Source: an uncultured Pseudomonadota bacterium
Lineage (GTDB): Bacteria; Myxococcota_A; UBA796; UBA9615
Assembly (NCBI GenBank): GCA_937891735.1
Contig: CALAGR010000403.1
Span: 1-36,974, forward strand
Reading direction: 5' to 3'
Length of the DNA: 36,974 bases
Of the stretch, positions 13,554 to 23,870 are shown one piece after another. The notes under the pieces are model-generated. The model was not told the DNA's origin. It ran no database searches and was given only the letters and a program-made list of their open reading frames with translations. A program made the position numbers and the translations under genes. Positions within the stretch are counted from its first letter, which is position 1; every line of letters starts with the position of its first letter.

Positions 13554-14051
13554 ATGCCAGCTCCCAAGGCGCTTTGGTACTCGCGAAGAGCGGCGCTTCA
13601 GACCGCCGCGACCGCAGTCTGCGGCCTCCTCGGGATCGACGCTCTCCTGTCTGCACGGCCCGCGACGGCCGCACAGGCTCTCCCACCCGAGGCTTCGACC
13701 GACATGATCAAGCAGGGCTTCAAGGTCGCGGCGGGCGACACCCGAGCCGACCAGCACTTCCACATGAAGGGCGTGACCGCCAACACGCTGGACGTGAAGG
13801 TGTCCGGGGCTGACTCCGGCGGTCGCCTGGCGATGTTGGAGCAGATCGGGCAGAGCCCCAACGGAGGTCCTCCGCGGCACCTGCACGCCGATCAGGACGA
13901 GTTCTTCTACGCGTTGGAGGGTCGATACCGGTTCGAGGTCGGCGACCAGAGCTTCGAGTTGGGGGCGGGGGACTCGATCTTCGCCCCACGCGGAGTTCCC
14001 TTCGCGGCCCACGGGATGACTGTGGTGGGTCCCCCGCTGTCGCCTGAGTGA
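13554..14051 (+). CDS. Tat-exported cupin with altered metal site and short C-terminus
   Basis: This 165-residue protein starts at ATG 13554 with a GGGAGG site. The N-terminus SRRAALQTAATAVCGLLG is a twin-arginine signal, with cleavage probably near ATAAQA (39-42). The cupin barrel has motif 1, RHLHADQDEFFYALEG (His109, His111, Glu116), and GAGDSIFAPRGVPF of motif 2. The motif-2 His that completes the metal site in quercetinase-like cupins (PxGxxH) is Phe150 here. The protein ends 15 residues later, before the usual last strands. In the next 60 bases another frame reads EVLMIFDNAD before a stop, suggestive of a displaced cupin tail. It may be a frameshifted relic; substrate unknown. Confidence 0.65.
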   Translation: MPAPKALWYSRRAALQTAATAVCGLLGIDALLSARPATAAQALPPEASTDMIKQGFKVAAGDTRADQHFHMKGVTANTLDVKVSGADSGGRLAMLEQIGQSPNGGPPRHLHADQDEFFYALEGRYRFEVGDQSFELGAGDSIFAPRGVPFAAHGMTVVGPPLSPE

Positions 14052-14191
14052 CACTCGAACACCCCGAGGTCCTGATGATCTTCGACAACGCCGACTGACG
14101 AGCCTCGGCGGACCGGCGAGTCTCACCATCGAGCATCTCTTCGACCAGATCGTCGTCCGCTCGGAGTGACACGCCGAGAGTCGCCTGCGGA

Positions 14192-15316
14192 TCAGGGGGG
14201 AGTGGACATCCCCTTGAAGTCCTCGCCCCAGCAGACGATTCGGGCATCGTCGGTCAGGCCACAGGCGAAGCTCCCGCCGACATCGATGCTCGTGAGCCGT
14301 CGCGCCGGTGCAGGCACCGCGCCGGCGCCCCAACATCGGGGCAGCCCGTCGGAATCCAACGCGCAGGCCAGCCCGCTTCCGACCGCGAGGGCGGTGAAGG
14401 AGCCGGAGGGAACCTGGTGGAAGCCAACCCGCTTCGCCACCTGCTCCGCGATGGGGTCCGCGGTCGCCTCGGCGAGCAACCCGGCCACGGCGGCCGCCGA
14501 CTGGATCGTGTTGCCAGCGAGCGTCCCTTCCAGCCCCGTTTGTTGCACCACCTCTCGGCCAGCTCGAGCGCTCTGCTGGGAGACCGACCCCGACTCGGAG
14601 CCGCGAGCCGGCCCCCCGAGGTCGGTGAACACGAAGTGGTCGGTCGGCGCCCCGGGTTCGTCCGTCCGCCCCTGGCCCCAGCAGCGCAGCGATCCGTCCT
14701 CGCGGGACACGCCGCACATCACGAGGTTGCCCGTTGGTGTCGTGTCGATGTCGACCATCAGCTCCGTGGGCGCCACGAAGAGCCCCGGGACGTGGGCCCC
14801 CCAACAGGAGGTTCGGCCGCCGCCATCCAGTGCGCAGAACTCGGTGGGGGAGAAGGCGAGCTCGACCACCTCACCCTCCTTGGCGGCGATGCCCCATCCC
14901 CCTCGGTCCGTCCAGCAGGCCGCCGTCCCATCGCTGCGGAAGCCACAGCCCCCCGTCTCCCGCGCCAGGACCCGGACGAAGGGCCCATCCGGCATGTGCC
15001 TCCGCTCGCCTCCTCTCACGGTGCCCCAGCACTCGATCATCCCTGTCTGCCGCACACCGCAGACGCGCCCGATGGCGGTGTCGATGTGCACGAACGGTCC
15101 CGTCGGAGCCCGGAGGGTCTGGGCCTTGTAGCCCCAGCAGACCACCTCGCCGTCGTCGCGCAGCGCGCAGGCGTTGTAGATGCCTGCAGATACCTGACGG
15201 AACCGACCGGCCTCGGTCGAGGAGACACCGGGGTCGTCGCCCGAGCGCACCCTTCCCCCCGCCCATGCGGGGCTGGTCGTGAGAGCAAGCAACAGCAGGG
15301 CCAGCAGTGACTTCAT
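14192..15316 (-). CDS. Exported RCC1-like repeat protein
   Basis: The 374-residue protein starts at ATG 15316 with GGAGG six bases upstream and has a Sec signal (MKSLLALLLLALTTSPAWA). About seven repeats of the RCC1/'CALRDDGEVVCWG' type follow (Cys50/Cys60, Cys86/Cys96, Cys124/Cys134, Cys161/Cys171, Cys201/Cys212, Cys318/Cys328, Cys352/Cys362). Each unit has two Cys about ten residues apart, so disulphide-stapled propeller blades are likely outside the cytoplasm. Residues 236-302 interrupt the repeats with a helical, Ala/Gln/Glu-rich insertion. Such proteins are common in myxobacteria and are usually of unknown function. The open frame continues far upstream to 16756, but that part is antisense to the sensor kinase gene and is rejected. 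Confidence 0.8.
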   Translation of the reverse strand: MKSLLALLLLALTTSPAWAGGRVRSGDDPGVSSTEAGRFRQVSAGIYNACALRDDGEVVCWGYKAQTLRAPTGPFVHIDTAIGRVCGVRQTGMIECWGTVRGGERRHMPDGPFVRVLARETGGCGFRSDGTAACWTDRGGWGIAAKEGEVVELAFSPTEFCALDGGGRTSCWGAHVPGLFVAPTELMVDIDTTPTGNLVMCGVSREDGSLRCWGQGRTDEPGAPTDHFVFTDLGGPARGSESGSVSQQSARAGREVVQQTGLEGTLAGNTIQSAAAVAGLLAEATADPIAEQVAKRVGFHQVPSGSFTALAVGSGLACALDSDGLPRCWGAGAVPAPARRLTSIDVGGSFACGLTDDARIVCWGEDFKGMSTPP

Positions 15317-15436
15317 CGGCGCCTCCGGGGACCGGCCCGAGACTGCAGGCCATGACCAGGACCCGCAAGAGCGGAACGGGCGTACCCCGGGCCACCGGAC
15401 AGCGTTCGTGCAGGGCAGGTCGGCCACCAGGGCGGG

Positions 15437-15445
15437 TGCTAGGAT
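15437..15445 (+). promoter_or_regulatory. Candidate extended -10 promoter of the signalling operon
   Basis: TGCTAGGAT has the TGn extension plus a TAGGAT hexamer. It lies 21 bases upstream of the GTG start of the hybrid kinase, allowing a short leader that contains the GAGGGGGG ribosome site. No -35 is evident. Confidence 0.4.
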
Positions 15446-15466
15446 TGAGAGGAGGGGGGCAGCCAC

Positions 15467-17256
<1,790 letters not shown>

Positions 17257-17260
<4 letters not shown>

Positions 17261-18930
17261 ACCCCCGTGCCCTCCTCGCCGCGGTGGTCGCAGTGTCGGC
17301 GCTGCCTCTGGTGGCGACCCTTCTCGGGATCGATCTCGGCACCGAGATCAGCCCCCTGGACTACACCGCCCTGGCCTCGCTCCCCGGCCGGGAGGCCACC
17401 GACCGCGTCATGCGCGCCCTCGCGGGGAGCTACGTCCACACCCTGCTGGAGTGGAGCGCCCTGTGCGCGGCCGTGTTCTGCTTCGTGCTCTCCTGGCTGC
17501 ACTACCGCATCACCGGGGACCGTGTCACGGCCGTCGTCGGGGCGGCGCTGCTGGCGGCCGGGCTCATGGACGCGTTCCACACCCTGGCCGCTGATCGCCT
17601 CATCGGATCGGCCGATCCCGTGGACTTCGTCCCCTTCACCTGGGCGCTGTGTCGGCTCTTCAACGGCCTGATCCTCAGCCTCGGCGCGGGCCTGGTGCTG
17701 GCGCGTGGAGCCGAGGGCGACCGAGCGGGGAGCTCGAGGCTCGTCGGCTTCTCGGTCGTCCTGTTCGGTCTGCTCGCCGCCGCGACGGTCGTCGCCGCCG
17801 CGTCCGCCGGGGATCTGCCCCGCACGATGTTCCCCGAAGCCGCGATCACCCGCCCCTGGGACATCGCCCCGGGCATCGTCTACCTGTTCGCCGCGGTCGT
17901 GATCTTCCCGGCGCTGCACCGCCGCGTCGACAGCTCCTTCTCCCTGGCGCTGTGGCTCTCGGCCTTGCCGCACCTCGCGATCCAGGCCCACATGGCGTTC
18001 GGCTCGAGCGCGCTGTTCGACCACCACTTCAACATCGCCCACGGCCTGAAGATCGTCGCCTACCTGGTGCCCCTGCTCGGTCTGCTGATCGACTACGCGC
18101 GGGCCTACGCCGAGGCCGACCGGGCCGAGGAACTGGCGCGTTCCAACGCCGCCTTGGTCCGGTCCGAGGGGCACCTTGCGCGCTCCAACACCGAGCTGGA
18201 GCGCTTCGCCTACGTCGCTTCGCACGATCTGCAGGAGCCGCTGCGCAAGGTCCAGGCGTTTGGGGCGAGGCTGAAGGAGCGCTACGCGGACGTGCTCGAC
18301 GACCGCGGCCAGGACTACCTGGCCCGCATGCTGTCGGCGTCCGACCGCATGAGGAGGCTCATTGACGATCTCCTGCTGTTCTCGCGCGCCAGTCGAGCCG
18401 AGGCGGTGGTCGAGGAGGTCGCTCTCGGGCCGCTTATCGACGGGGTGCTCAGCGATCTCGAGGTGACGATCAGCGAGGCCGGCGCCACGGTCGAGGTGGG
18501 GGAGATGCCCACTGTGGCCGGTGATCCGAGCCAGCTCGGGCAGCTGCTCCAGAACCTGATCGGCAACGCCCTGAAGTACCGCCACGCGGAGCGCGCGCAG
18601 CACGTCCAGGTGACCTGCCGCGAGCTCCCGGCTGCCGATGCTCCTCCGGGGGTCGAGGTCGCGGCCGGCTCGACCGTGCAGCGCATCGAAGTGCGGGACC
18701 GGGGGATCGGGTTCGAGTCCAAGCACGCGGAGGCGATCTTCGAGCCGTTCCGGCGCCTGCACGGACGAGGCGAGTTCGACGGCTCCGGCGTGGGTCTCGC
18801 GCTGTGCCGCCGCATCGTCCAGCGGCATCGGGGCACGATCACCGCCATCGGTCGCCCCGATGAGGGAGCGACCTTCGTGGTATGCCTGCCCACACGGCGC
18901 CTCGGTGAGGCCGCCCCGGAGGGGACATGA
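17257..18930 (+). CDS. Membrane-bound (MASE3-like) phytochrome-type histidine kinase
   Basis: The 557-residue protein has about seven N-terminal membrane helices (residues 5-285). Conserved-looking features SYVHTLLEW and GLMDAFHTLAADRL recall the MASE3 sensor domain. A short coiled coil (about 286-318) leads to the kinase core: His323 in FAYVASHDLQEPLRK, the N box LLQNLIGNALKYR, then DRGIGFE, IFEPFRRLHGR and GSGVGLALC. The SHDLQEPLRKV box is typical of phytochrome-like kinases that signal to Rcp1-type regulators, and exactly such a regulator is encoded next, overlapping by four bases (ATGA). The ligand is unknown; MASE3 domains are thought to sense through the membrane. Confidence 0.88.
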
Positions 18931-19367
18931 GCGAGGAACTGGTCGGTGTCCTGTACGCGGAAGACGATCCGGATGATCGCCTGCTGGCGCGGGAAGCCTG
19001 GGAAGACAGCCGCGCGCTGAACCCGCTGGACTTCGTCGAGGACGGCGAGGAACTCCTGGAGTATCTCCGGCGCGAGGGTCGCCACGCGGGTCGGACGGGG
19101 GCCCAACCAGGGGTGATCCTGCTCGACCTCAACATGCCGAGGATGGACGGGCGGGCCGCGCTGGCTGAGATCAAGAAGGACCCGGAGCTGCGGCGGATCC
19201 CGGTCGTGGTGCTGACGACGAGCAAGGCGAGCGAGGATGTGCTCAAGAGCTACGACCTGGGCGTCGCGGGGTTCATCGTCAAGCCACCGACCTTCGAAGC
19301 GCTGACCAATGTCCTGCGCAAGGTCGACGAGTACTGGCTCAAGCTCGTACGCCTGCCCGCGCCGTAG
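18927..19367 (+). CDS. Rcp1-type single-domain response regulator
   Basis: This 146-residue receiver has acidic residues EDDPDD (12-17), phosphoacceptor Asp67 in VILLDLNMPRMDG, Thr in VVLTTSKA and Lys in FIVKPPTF. The LRREG region and the SYDLGVAGFIVKPPTF ending match Rcp1, the regulator of bacterial phytochrome kinases. There is no output domain, so it passes phosphate to, or blocks, another protein. Candidates are the sensorless kinase five bases downstream or the double-receiver hybrid two genes upstream. A GGAGGGG ribosome site precedes the ATG. Confidence 0.93.
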   Translation: MSEELVGVLYAEDDPDDRLLAREAWEDSRALNPLDFVEDGEELLEYLRREGRHAGRTGAQPGVILLDLNMPRMDGRAALAEIKKDPELRRIPVVVLTTSKASEDVLKSYDLGVAGFIVKPPTFEALTNVLRKVDEYWLKLVRLPAP

Positions 19368-19372
19368 ACGCC

Positions 19373-20062
19373 GTGGCCGACGCTCCCAGGCCCCCGCTCG
19401 AGCGACTGGCGTATGCGGTCAGCCACGATCTGGGCGCTCCCGTCCGGCACATCGGTCAGTATCTGGCGCTGCTCAAGCCCCGCCTCGGCCCCCTCGACCC
19501 TCGGGCCGAGCAGTACGTGGAGCGCATCGAGGCGGCGAATGGGCGACTGGCTGAAAAGCTCCAGGACGTCTTGCGCTTCTCCCGGGTCATGACGCAGGGG
19601 CGGCCTCCCGTCCCGACCGACGCGGCCGAGGCCTTCGACGCCGCCTGCGCGCGCCTGGGCGTCCGGCTCGGGCAGGTAGGGGCTTCGGTCACGTCCGAAG
19701 GGCTCGGAGAGGTGCTCGCCGATCCGGCGCAGCTCAACGATCTGCTCGTGGAGCTGATCTCCAACAGCATCGAGTTCGTCGCGCCGGACACCGCCCCGGT
19801 GGTCACCGTCCGGGGACACGCGACAGCGGCGGGGCGGCGGATCGAGGTTCGGGACAACGGCATCGGCGTGCAGGGCCACGTGGGGCGGGAGATCTTCGAT
19901 CTGTGGCGAACGCTCCACCCCGCCGGGACCTACCCGGGCCGCGGCGTCGGGCTTGCCCTCTGCGAGCTCATCGTGGAGCGCCACGGCGGATCGATCGGGT
20001 TCGAGTCAGAGCCTGGCGCGGGCAGCTGCTTCTGGTTCGAGCTGCCGTCGAAGTCGGCGTAG
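19373..20062 (+). CDS. Sensorless histidine kinase
   Basis: This 229-residue protein (GTG start) is a bare kinase core. His18 lies in LAYAVSHDLGAPVRHIGQ, followed by the N-box region LLVELISNSIEFV, then DNGIGV, IFDLWRTLHPAG and GRGVGLALCELIVERHGG. Only 17 residues precede the His, so there is no sensor of its own. It starts five bases after the Rcp1-like regulator, suggesting that the regulator is its input or output. The dimerisation helices are complete and all ATP-binding boxes are present, so it should be active. Without a sensor it may act as a phosphotransfer or adaptor protein. Confidence 0.88.
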   Translation: MADAPRPPLERLAYAVSHDLGAPVRHIGQYLALLKPRLGPLDPRAEQYVERIEAANGRLAEKLQDVLRFSRVMTQGRPPVPTDAAEAFDAACARLGVRLGQVGASVTSEGLGEVLADPAQLNDLLVELISNSIEFVAPDTAPVVTVRGHATAAGRRIEVRDNGIGVQGHVGREIFDLWRTLHPAGTYPGRGVGLALCELIVERHGGSIGFESEPGAGSCFWFELPSKSA

Positions 20063-20097
20063 TCGGGGCGCGGCCGGTGCTGACCGCCGACCTGCGA

Positions 20098-20103
20098 TAG
20101 ACT
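20098..20103 (+). promoter_or_regulatory. Weak -10 candidate upstream of the Pvc16-like gene
   Basis: TAGACT stands 23 bases before the GTG start at 20127 in the 64-base gap after the kinase operon. No matching -35 at the usual distance was found, so read-through from the kinase operon is equally possible. Confidence 0.25.
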
Positions 20104-20126
20104 CTGCTGCCGCACTCGGAGGGTCC

Positions 20127-20831
20127 GTGGCCGACTTTCGCGTCATTCAGCACGTCAACACGGTGATCGTCGATCGTCTGCAGGAGATCTGCGACGGTCT
20201 CGAGCTGAACTGGGTGGGCATCCACAAGGATCTCGACACCCAGCCGAAGGACGACGAAGAGGCCACGATCTACTGCTCGCTGTACCGGATCGACGACGTC
20301 GACGACATCGGTCTGCCGACCTGGCCCGTGCGCCCCTACATCCGCGGGCCGCAGCCCCCCGACGGCGTGCGCCAGGAGATCGTCCAGCTCCCGCCCCGCT
20401 TCTTCTACCTCTACTTCATCGTGTTCGTGGAGAGCCCCGAGCCGGACCTGTCGAACGTGATCATGGGCGCGGTGATGAACGGCTTCCACCAGGAGCCCGT
20501 GCTCCTGTACCAGCCCAAGCCCCACGAGCTCGGCGGCAAGCTGTACGACTCCCTCGGCCGACCCCTCGAGTACGACGGGATGGACCTGAAGACCGATCCC
20601 ACCGCGGAGATCCAGCAGGGGGCGAACACCAAGCTGGTCATGGAGAAGATCTCGATGGCCCTCGTGGACGATCTCGCGTTCGGTGATGCGTGCCTGCTCC
20701 TGAAGGGCTTCGACCGCAAGATCCGCCCCTACCTGACCTACCGCGTGTTCGCGAAGATCGATCACCCGATGAAGCTCGTTCCGCGCGTCGGACGCATCGG
20801 TCTGAGCCTCTTCGACACGGACACGAAGTGA
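20127..20831 (+). CDS. Pvc16/DUF4255-like tube-cap protein
   Basis: This is a 234-residue soluble protein. The pattern IQHVNTVIVDRLQEI at the start, a 'LYRIDDVDDIG' strand, LPPRFFYLYFIVFVE and GAVMNGFHQEPVLLYQP resembles DUF4255/Pvc16 proteins. Those cap the sheath-tube end of extracellular contractile injection systems and other contractile particles. The typical 'R-N-x-P-L' loop is not obvious and the similarity is distant. The neighbour downstream is a Pvc15-like ATPase, the usual companion, which strengthens the call. The GTG at 20127 has GGAGGG upstream; the frame continues upstream into the kinase gene and that part is rejected. No sheath, tube, baseplate or tail-fibre gene is in the window. 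Confidence 0.5.
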   Translation: MADFRVIQHVNTVIVDRLQEICDGLELNWVGIHKDLDTQPKDDEEATIYCSLYRIDDVDDIGLPTWPVRPYIRGPQPPDGVRQEIVQLPPRFFYLYFIVFVESPEPDLSNVIMGAVMNGFHQEPVLLYQPKPHELGGKLYDSLGRPLEYDGMDLKTDPTAEIQQGANTKLVMEKISMALVDDLAFGDACLLLKGFDRKIRPYLTYRVFAKIDHPMKLVPRVGRIGLSLFDTDTK

Positions 20832-20876
20832 CCCGACGGGCCACTGTGACCGGTCGGACCGCACGGGAGTAGCAAG

Positions 20877-23228
20877 GTGAGCGGAGCGTCGAGCCCAGGG
20901 CTCCTGTCGAACGCACAGCTGGCCGCCCGCGGGGTGGTTCCAGAGGCGGAGGAGTTCGAGCGCCTGCGCCGAAGACTCCAGCTGACGAACCTGCGCGTGG
21001 CGCGCCTGTACCTGTTGATGAAGGGCACGCAGTCCGTCGGCCTCAGCTCCGAGGACGAGGAGGAGGGGGCCCCCAAGGACCCCCTGGAGGACCTGTACGT
21101 CTCCGACCAGGAGTTCCAGCAGCACCTCTCCGCGCTGTCGGGGCTGCCGCCCAACCGACTGCAGGATCCGGACGCCGCCGAGTCACTGGCGGCCATCGAC
21201 CGCGCGGCGGCGGTCCTGTCGCGACGGATCCAGGCCGAGGAACTGGCCGCGTCCCGCAGCGGCCGCCGCTCGCGATTCGACCAGCTCTGCGCGCGGTGCA
21301 ACCTGTCGAGCCTGGACCGCGAGGTGCTGCTCATCGCCCTCTCCCCCGAGGTCGATCGCCGCTACCGCCGCGTGTATGCGTATCTGCAGGACGACTTCAC
21401 CCGAGGGATCCCCAGCGTCGGGCTGATCGTGGACATCCTCGCGCCGCTCCTCGGGACCAGCGACCGCCTCGGTCTGCTGTCGCGCTTCGAAGCGGGCTCG
21501 CCGCTGACCCAGCAGGGCTTGCTGGAGCTGATGATCGCGCGCTCGGACGACACGAAGCCCCTGTCCCAGCGCCACATCCGTGTCAGTGACGCCACCGCGG
21601 GGTGGCTGCTCGGCGTGCCTCGGATGAGTGACCGGGTCGCCGACCGGGCGCGGTTCGTGGGCGTGCCTGCAGCGCCCGCCCCGCACCTGATGCCCGCCGG
21701 GACCCCCCATCACCTCGGCAAGATCGTGGAGCGCATCGGCGAGAGCAAGCGTGAGGTCACGGTCTTCCTCGTGGGCAAGGAGCTGCCGGCCTGTCAGGCC
21801 GCGGCCAATCTGCTCTGTCACCTCATGGGCGTGCCCGTGGTGTCCCTGGAGATCGGCACGTTCCTGACGGGCGGCGAGCACATGCTGCAGGACGTCGGCC
21901 AGGTCCTGCGGGATGCCTACCTGTTCGGGGCCGCGTTGCTCGTCCTCGGCTTCCCGGACCCCAACAACGAAGAGCCCGCCGCCGCGAGGAACCTGGAGGC
22001 CCTGTGGCGTCGGATCCAGGACCACCGCGGGCTCGTGGTCCTGCCCACGGAGAAGACGCCGCCCGCCTTCTGGCAGGCCGAGGGGCGGCACGCCGTCCCG
22101 GTCGAGATCACCGACCCCACCTTCGCAGAGCGGGTCCGGGTGCTGACCACCCTGCTGGGCAACAGCGACATCGCCGTCGATGTGGACAGCGAGGAGATCG
22201 AGAGCCTGGCGAACCGCTACCGGATGAACCGGCACCAGTTCCAGGCCACCGTCGCCTACGCGCGGGATGCCGCCTGGGCCCGGACGGAAGGGGAGGCCCC
22301 ACGCCTGGAGTTCCGCGATCTCGTCGACGGGGCCCGTGCCCAGTTCAGTCGGGACATCGGCACCCTCGCGCGGCGCGTGCAGCCCCAGTACCAGATGGAG
22401 GATCTCGTCCTGCCGGTCCGCGAGAAGGCGCACCTCACCGAGCTCATCGCCTTCGTGGAGCGGCGCGGGCAGGTCTACGAGAGCTGGGGCTTCCAGGAGA
22501 AGTTCCCCCGCGGGACCGGCGCCAAGGCCCTGTTCTTCGGTCGCTCCGGTACGGGCAAGACGATGGCCGCCGAGGTCATCGCCGGAACCCTCGGTCTCGA
22601 TCTCTTCAAGGTGGACCTGTCCGCTGTCGTGTCCAAGTGGGTCGGCGAGACGGAGAAGAACCTCGGCGCGATCTTCGACCGCGCGGAAGAGGCCCAGGCC
22701 GTCCTGCTGTTCGACGAGGCCGACGCCCTGTTCGGCGCACGGACGAACGTCGGCAGCGCGGTGGATCGCTACGCGAACCTCGAGACCAACTACCTGCTGC
22801 AGCGGGTCGAGGAGTACGACGGGATCGCGATCCTGTCCTCCAACCTCAAGCAGAACATCGACGAGGCCTTCACCCGGCGCTTCCACTTCGTACTCGAGTT
22901 CCCGTTCCCGGATCGGGCCGCCCGCGAGGAGATCTGGCAGCGCGCGTTCCCGGCGGCGGCGCCCATCGCGGACGATGTCGACTTCGCGTTCCTGTCGGAG
23001 AAGTACAAGTTCACGGGCGGCAACATCAAGAACTCCATCCTTCGCGCCGCTTTCCTGGGAGCGACCTACGGCAAGGAGATCTCGATGCTGCACATCCTTC
23101 GGGGGGTGGTGCGCGAGTACCAGAACCTGGAGCGCGAGGTCACGGAGAGGGACTTTGGCAAGTGGTGGCGGGAGCTCCGACATCTCGTTGAAGATCCGAA
23201 GCTGGCCCGCCGAAAGGACAGCCGATGA
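20877..23228 (+). CDS. Pvc15/Afp15-like AAA+ ATPase
   Basis: This 783-residue protein has a C-terminal AAA+ module: Walker A FGRSGTGKT (about 555-563), Walker B VLLFDEADALFG (about 608-619), sensor 1 ILSSNL, and an arginine-finger region DEAFTRRFHFVLEF, all of the classic FtsH/Vps4-like type. A long N-terminal half (1-520) contains a helical start and a second, degenerate ATPase-like fold with no Walker A. This two-part layout and size match the ATPases (Afp15/Pvc15) of contractile injection systems, which help particles assemble. The GTG at 20877 has GGGAG upstream. Its stop overlaps the following lipoprotein by four bases, an unusual partner. A cellular membrane-remodelling or protein-disassembly role is the alternative. 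Confidence 0.75.
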   Translation: MSGASSPGLLSNAQLAARGVVPEAEEFERLRRRLQLTNLRVARLYLLMKGTQSVGLSSEDEEEGAPKDPLEDLYVSDQEFQQHLSALSGLPPNRLQDPDAAESLAAIDRAAAVLSRRIQAEELAASRSGRRSRFDQLCARCNLSSLDREVLLIALSPEVDRRYRRVYAYLQDDFTRGIPSVGLIVDILAPLLGTSDRLGLLSRFEAGSPLTQQGLLELMIARSDDTKPLSQRHIRVSDATAGWLLGVPRMSDRVADRARFVGVPAAPAPHLMPAGTPHHLGKIVERIGESKREVTVFLVGKELPACQAAANLLCHLMGVPVVSLEIGTFLTGGEHMLQDVGQVLRDAYLFGAALLVLGFPDPNNEEPAAARNLEALWRRIQDHRGLVVLPTEKTPPAFWQAEGRHAVPVEITDPTFAERVRVLTTLLGNSDIAVDVDSEEIESLANRYRMNRHQFQATVAYARDAAWARTEGEAPRLEFRDLVDGARAQFSRDIGTLARRVQPQYQMEDLVLPVREKAHLTELIAFVERRGQVYESWGFQEKFPRGTGAKALFFGRSGTGKTMAAEVIAGTLGLDLFKVDLSAVVSKWVGETEKNLGAIFDRAEEAQAVLLFDEADALFGARTNVGSAVDRYANLETNYLLQRVEEYDGIAILSSNLKQNIDEAFTRRFHFVLEFPFPDRAAREEIWQRAFPAAAPIADDVDFAFLSEKYKFTGGNIKNSILRAAFLGATYGKEISMLHILRGVVREYQNLEREVTERDFGKWWRELRHLVEDPKLARRKDSR

Positions 23229-23713
23229 ACGCAAAGGTCCTGTCGCTGATCCTCCTGGCCGTAGTGGTCTTGCCAGGGGGGTGCCCCGCCGGCGCCAGCC
23301 GCACGATCACGGGGCAGGTCAACGTCACCCGCGCAGGGCAGACGTTGCCCGTTTCCGAGGCCCAGGTCCGCATCTGGCCGAGCGACCCCGGGACAAAGGC
23401 GGAACTGTTCGACTGGGAGCCTGTCCAGAACCTGCGTGGCGTCGGCGTCACCCGGTCGAGCGGACAGTTCGAGATCGGCGCGCTCACCAGCGCCGAGACG
23501 CATGCGGAGTACGAGCTCCTGAAAGGCTGGACCTACATGATCGAGGTCGAGGTTCCGGGGTACTACATCACCACCTCGGACTTCGAGTACTCCGGCGGCC
23601 AGGCCTGGGTCGAGATGTCGATCGATGAGAAGCCCGTGGACGTTCTGGACACGTCCGGGGGCGTGAAGGACAACGAAAAGGAACTCTCGCGCGGGGCGAT
23701 CCGCAGGGAGTAG
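23225..23713 (+). CDS. Small lipoprotein with Ig/carboxypeptidase-regulatory-like fold
   Basis: The 162-residue protein starts by a 4-base overlap with the ATPase. The signal ends in the lipobox LPGGC (Cys20). The body looks like a single beta-sandwich: ITGQVNVTRAGQ, SEAQVRIWP, GVTRSSGQFEIGAL, YMIEVEVPGYYI. This is the pattern of carboxypeptidase-regulatory-like domains, found in many surface or TonB-linked proteins. It is paralogous to the lipoprotein at 23871 (NLRGV, G-FEI-L-S, EY-LL--W-Y-I-VPGYYI and a terminal GAIRR). Acidic residues dominate the C-terminus. Coupling to the ATPase suggests that it anchors or receives something handled by that system; this is inference. Confidence 0.8.
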   Translation: MNAKVLSLILLAVVVLPGGCPAGASRTITGQVNVTRAGQTLPVSEAQVRIWPSDPGTKAELFDWEPVQNLRGVGVTRSSGQFEIGALTSAETHAEYELLKGWTYMIEVEVPGYYITTSDFEYSGGQAWVEMSIDEKPVDVLDTSGGVKDNEKELSRGAIRRE

Positions 23714-23741
23714 GGCCGCCGGGAATGGTCCCGTGGCCTTG

Positions 23742-23750
23742 TGATATAGT
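23742..23750 (+). promoter_or_regulatory. Extended -10 promoter before the second lipoprotein
   Basis: TGATATAGT (TGn plus TATAGT) stands in the only AT-rich patch of this interval, with no recognisable -35. Start of transcription near 23757 would give a leader of about 114 bases before the ATG at 23871. A strong ribosome site (AGGAGGGG, 23762-23769) and a small upstream ORF (ATG 23775) fall in this leader. Confidence 0.5.
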
Positions 23751-23870
23751 TCGATTTGCTCAGGAGGGGTGCGCATGCAGATCACGTCGAGCATCGCGGC
23801 GATGTGCGGAGTACCCGTCATCGACGCAGCCGTTCCGTTCGAGCGACCTGGATCAATGTGGAGGAGGCAG

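Noticed and set aside
23775..23870. Longer lipoprotein with an N-terminal extension from ATG 23775
   Set aside because: The extension would bury the signal peptide and lipobox. The ATG at 23871 has its own GGAGG site. The upstream frame is kept only as a possible leader ORF.
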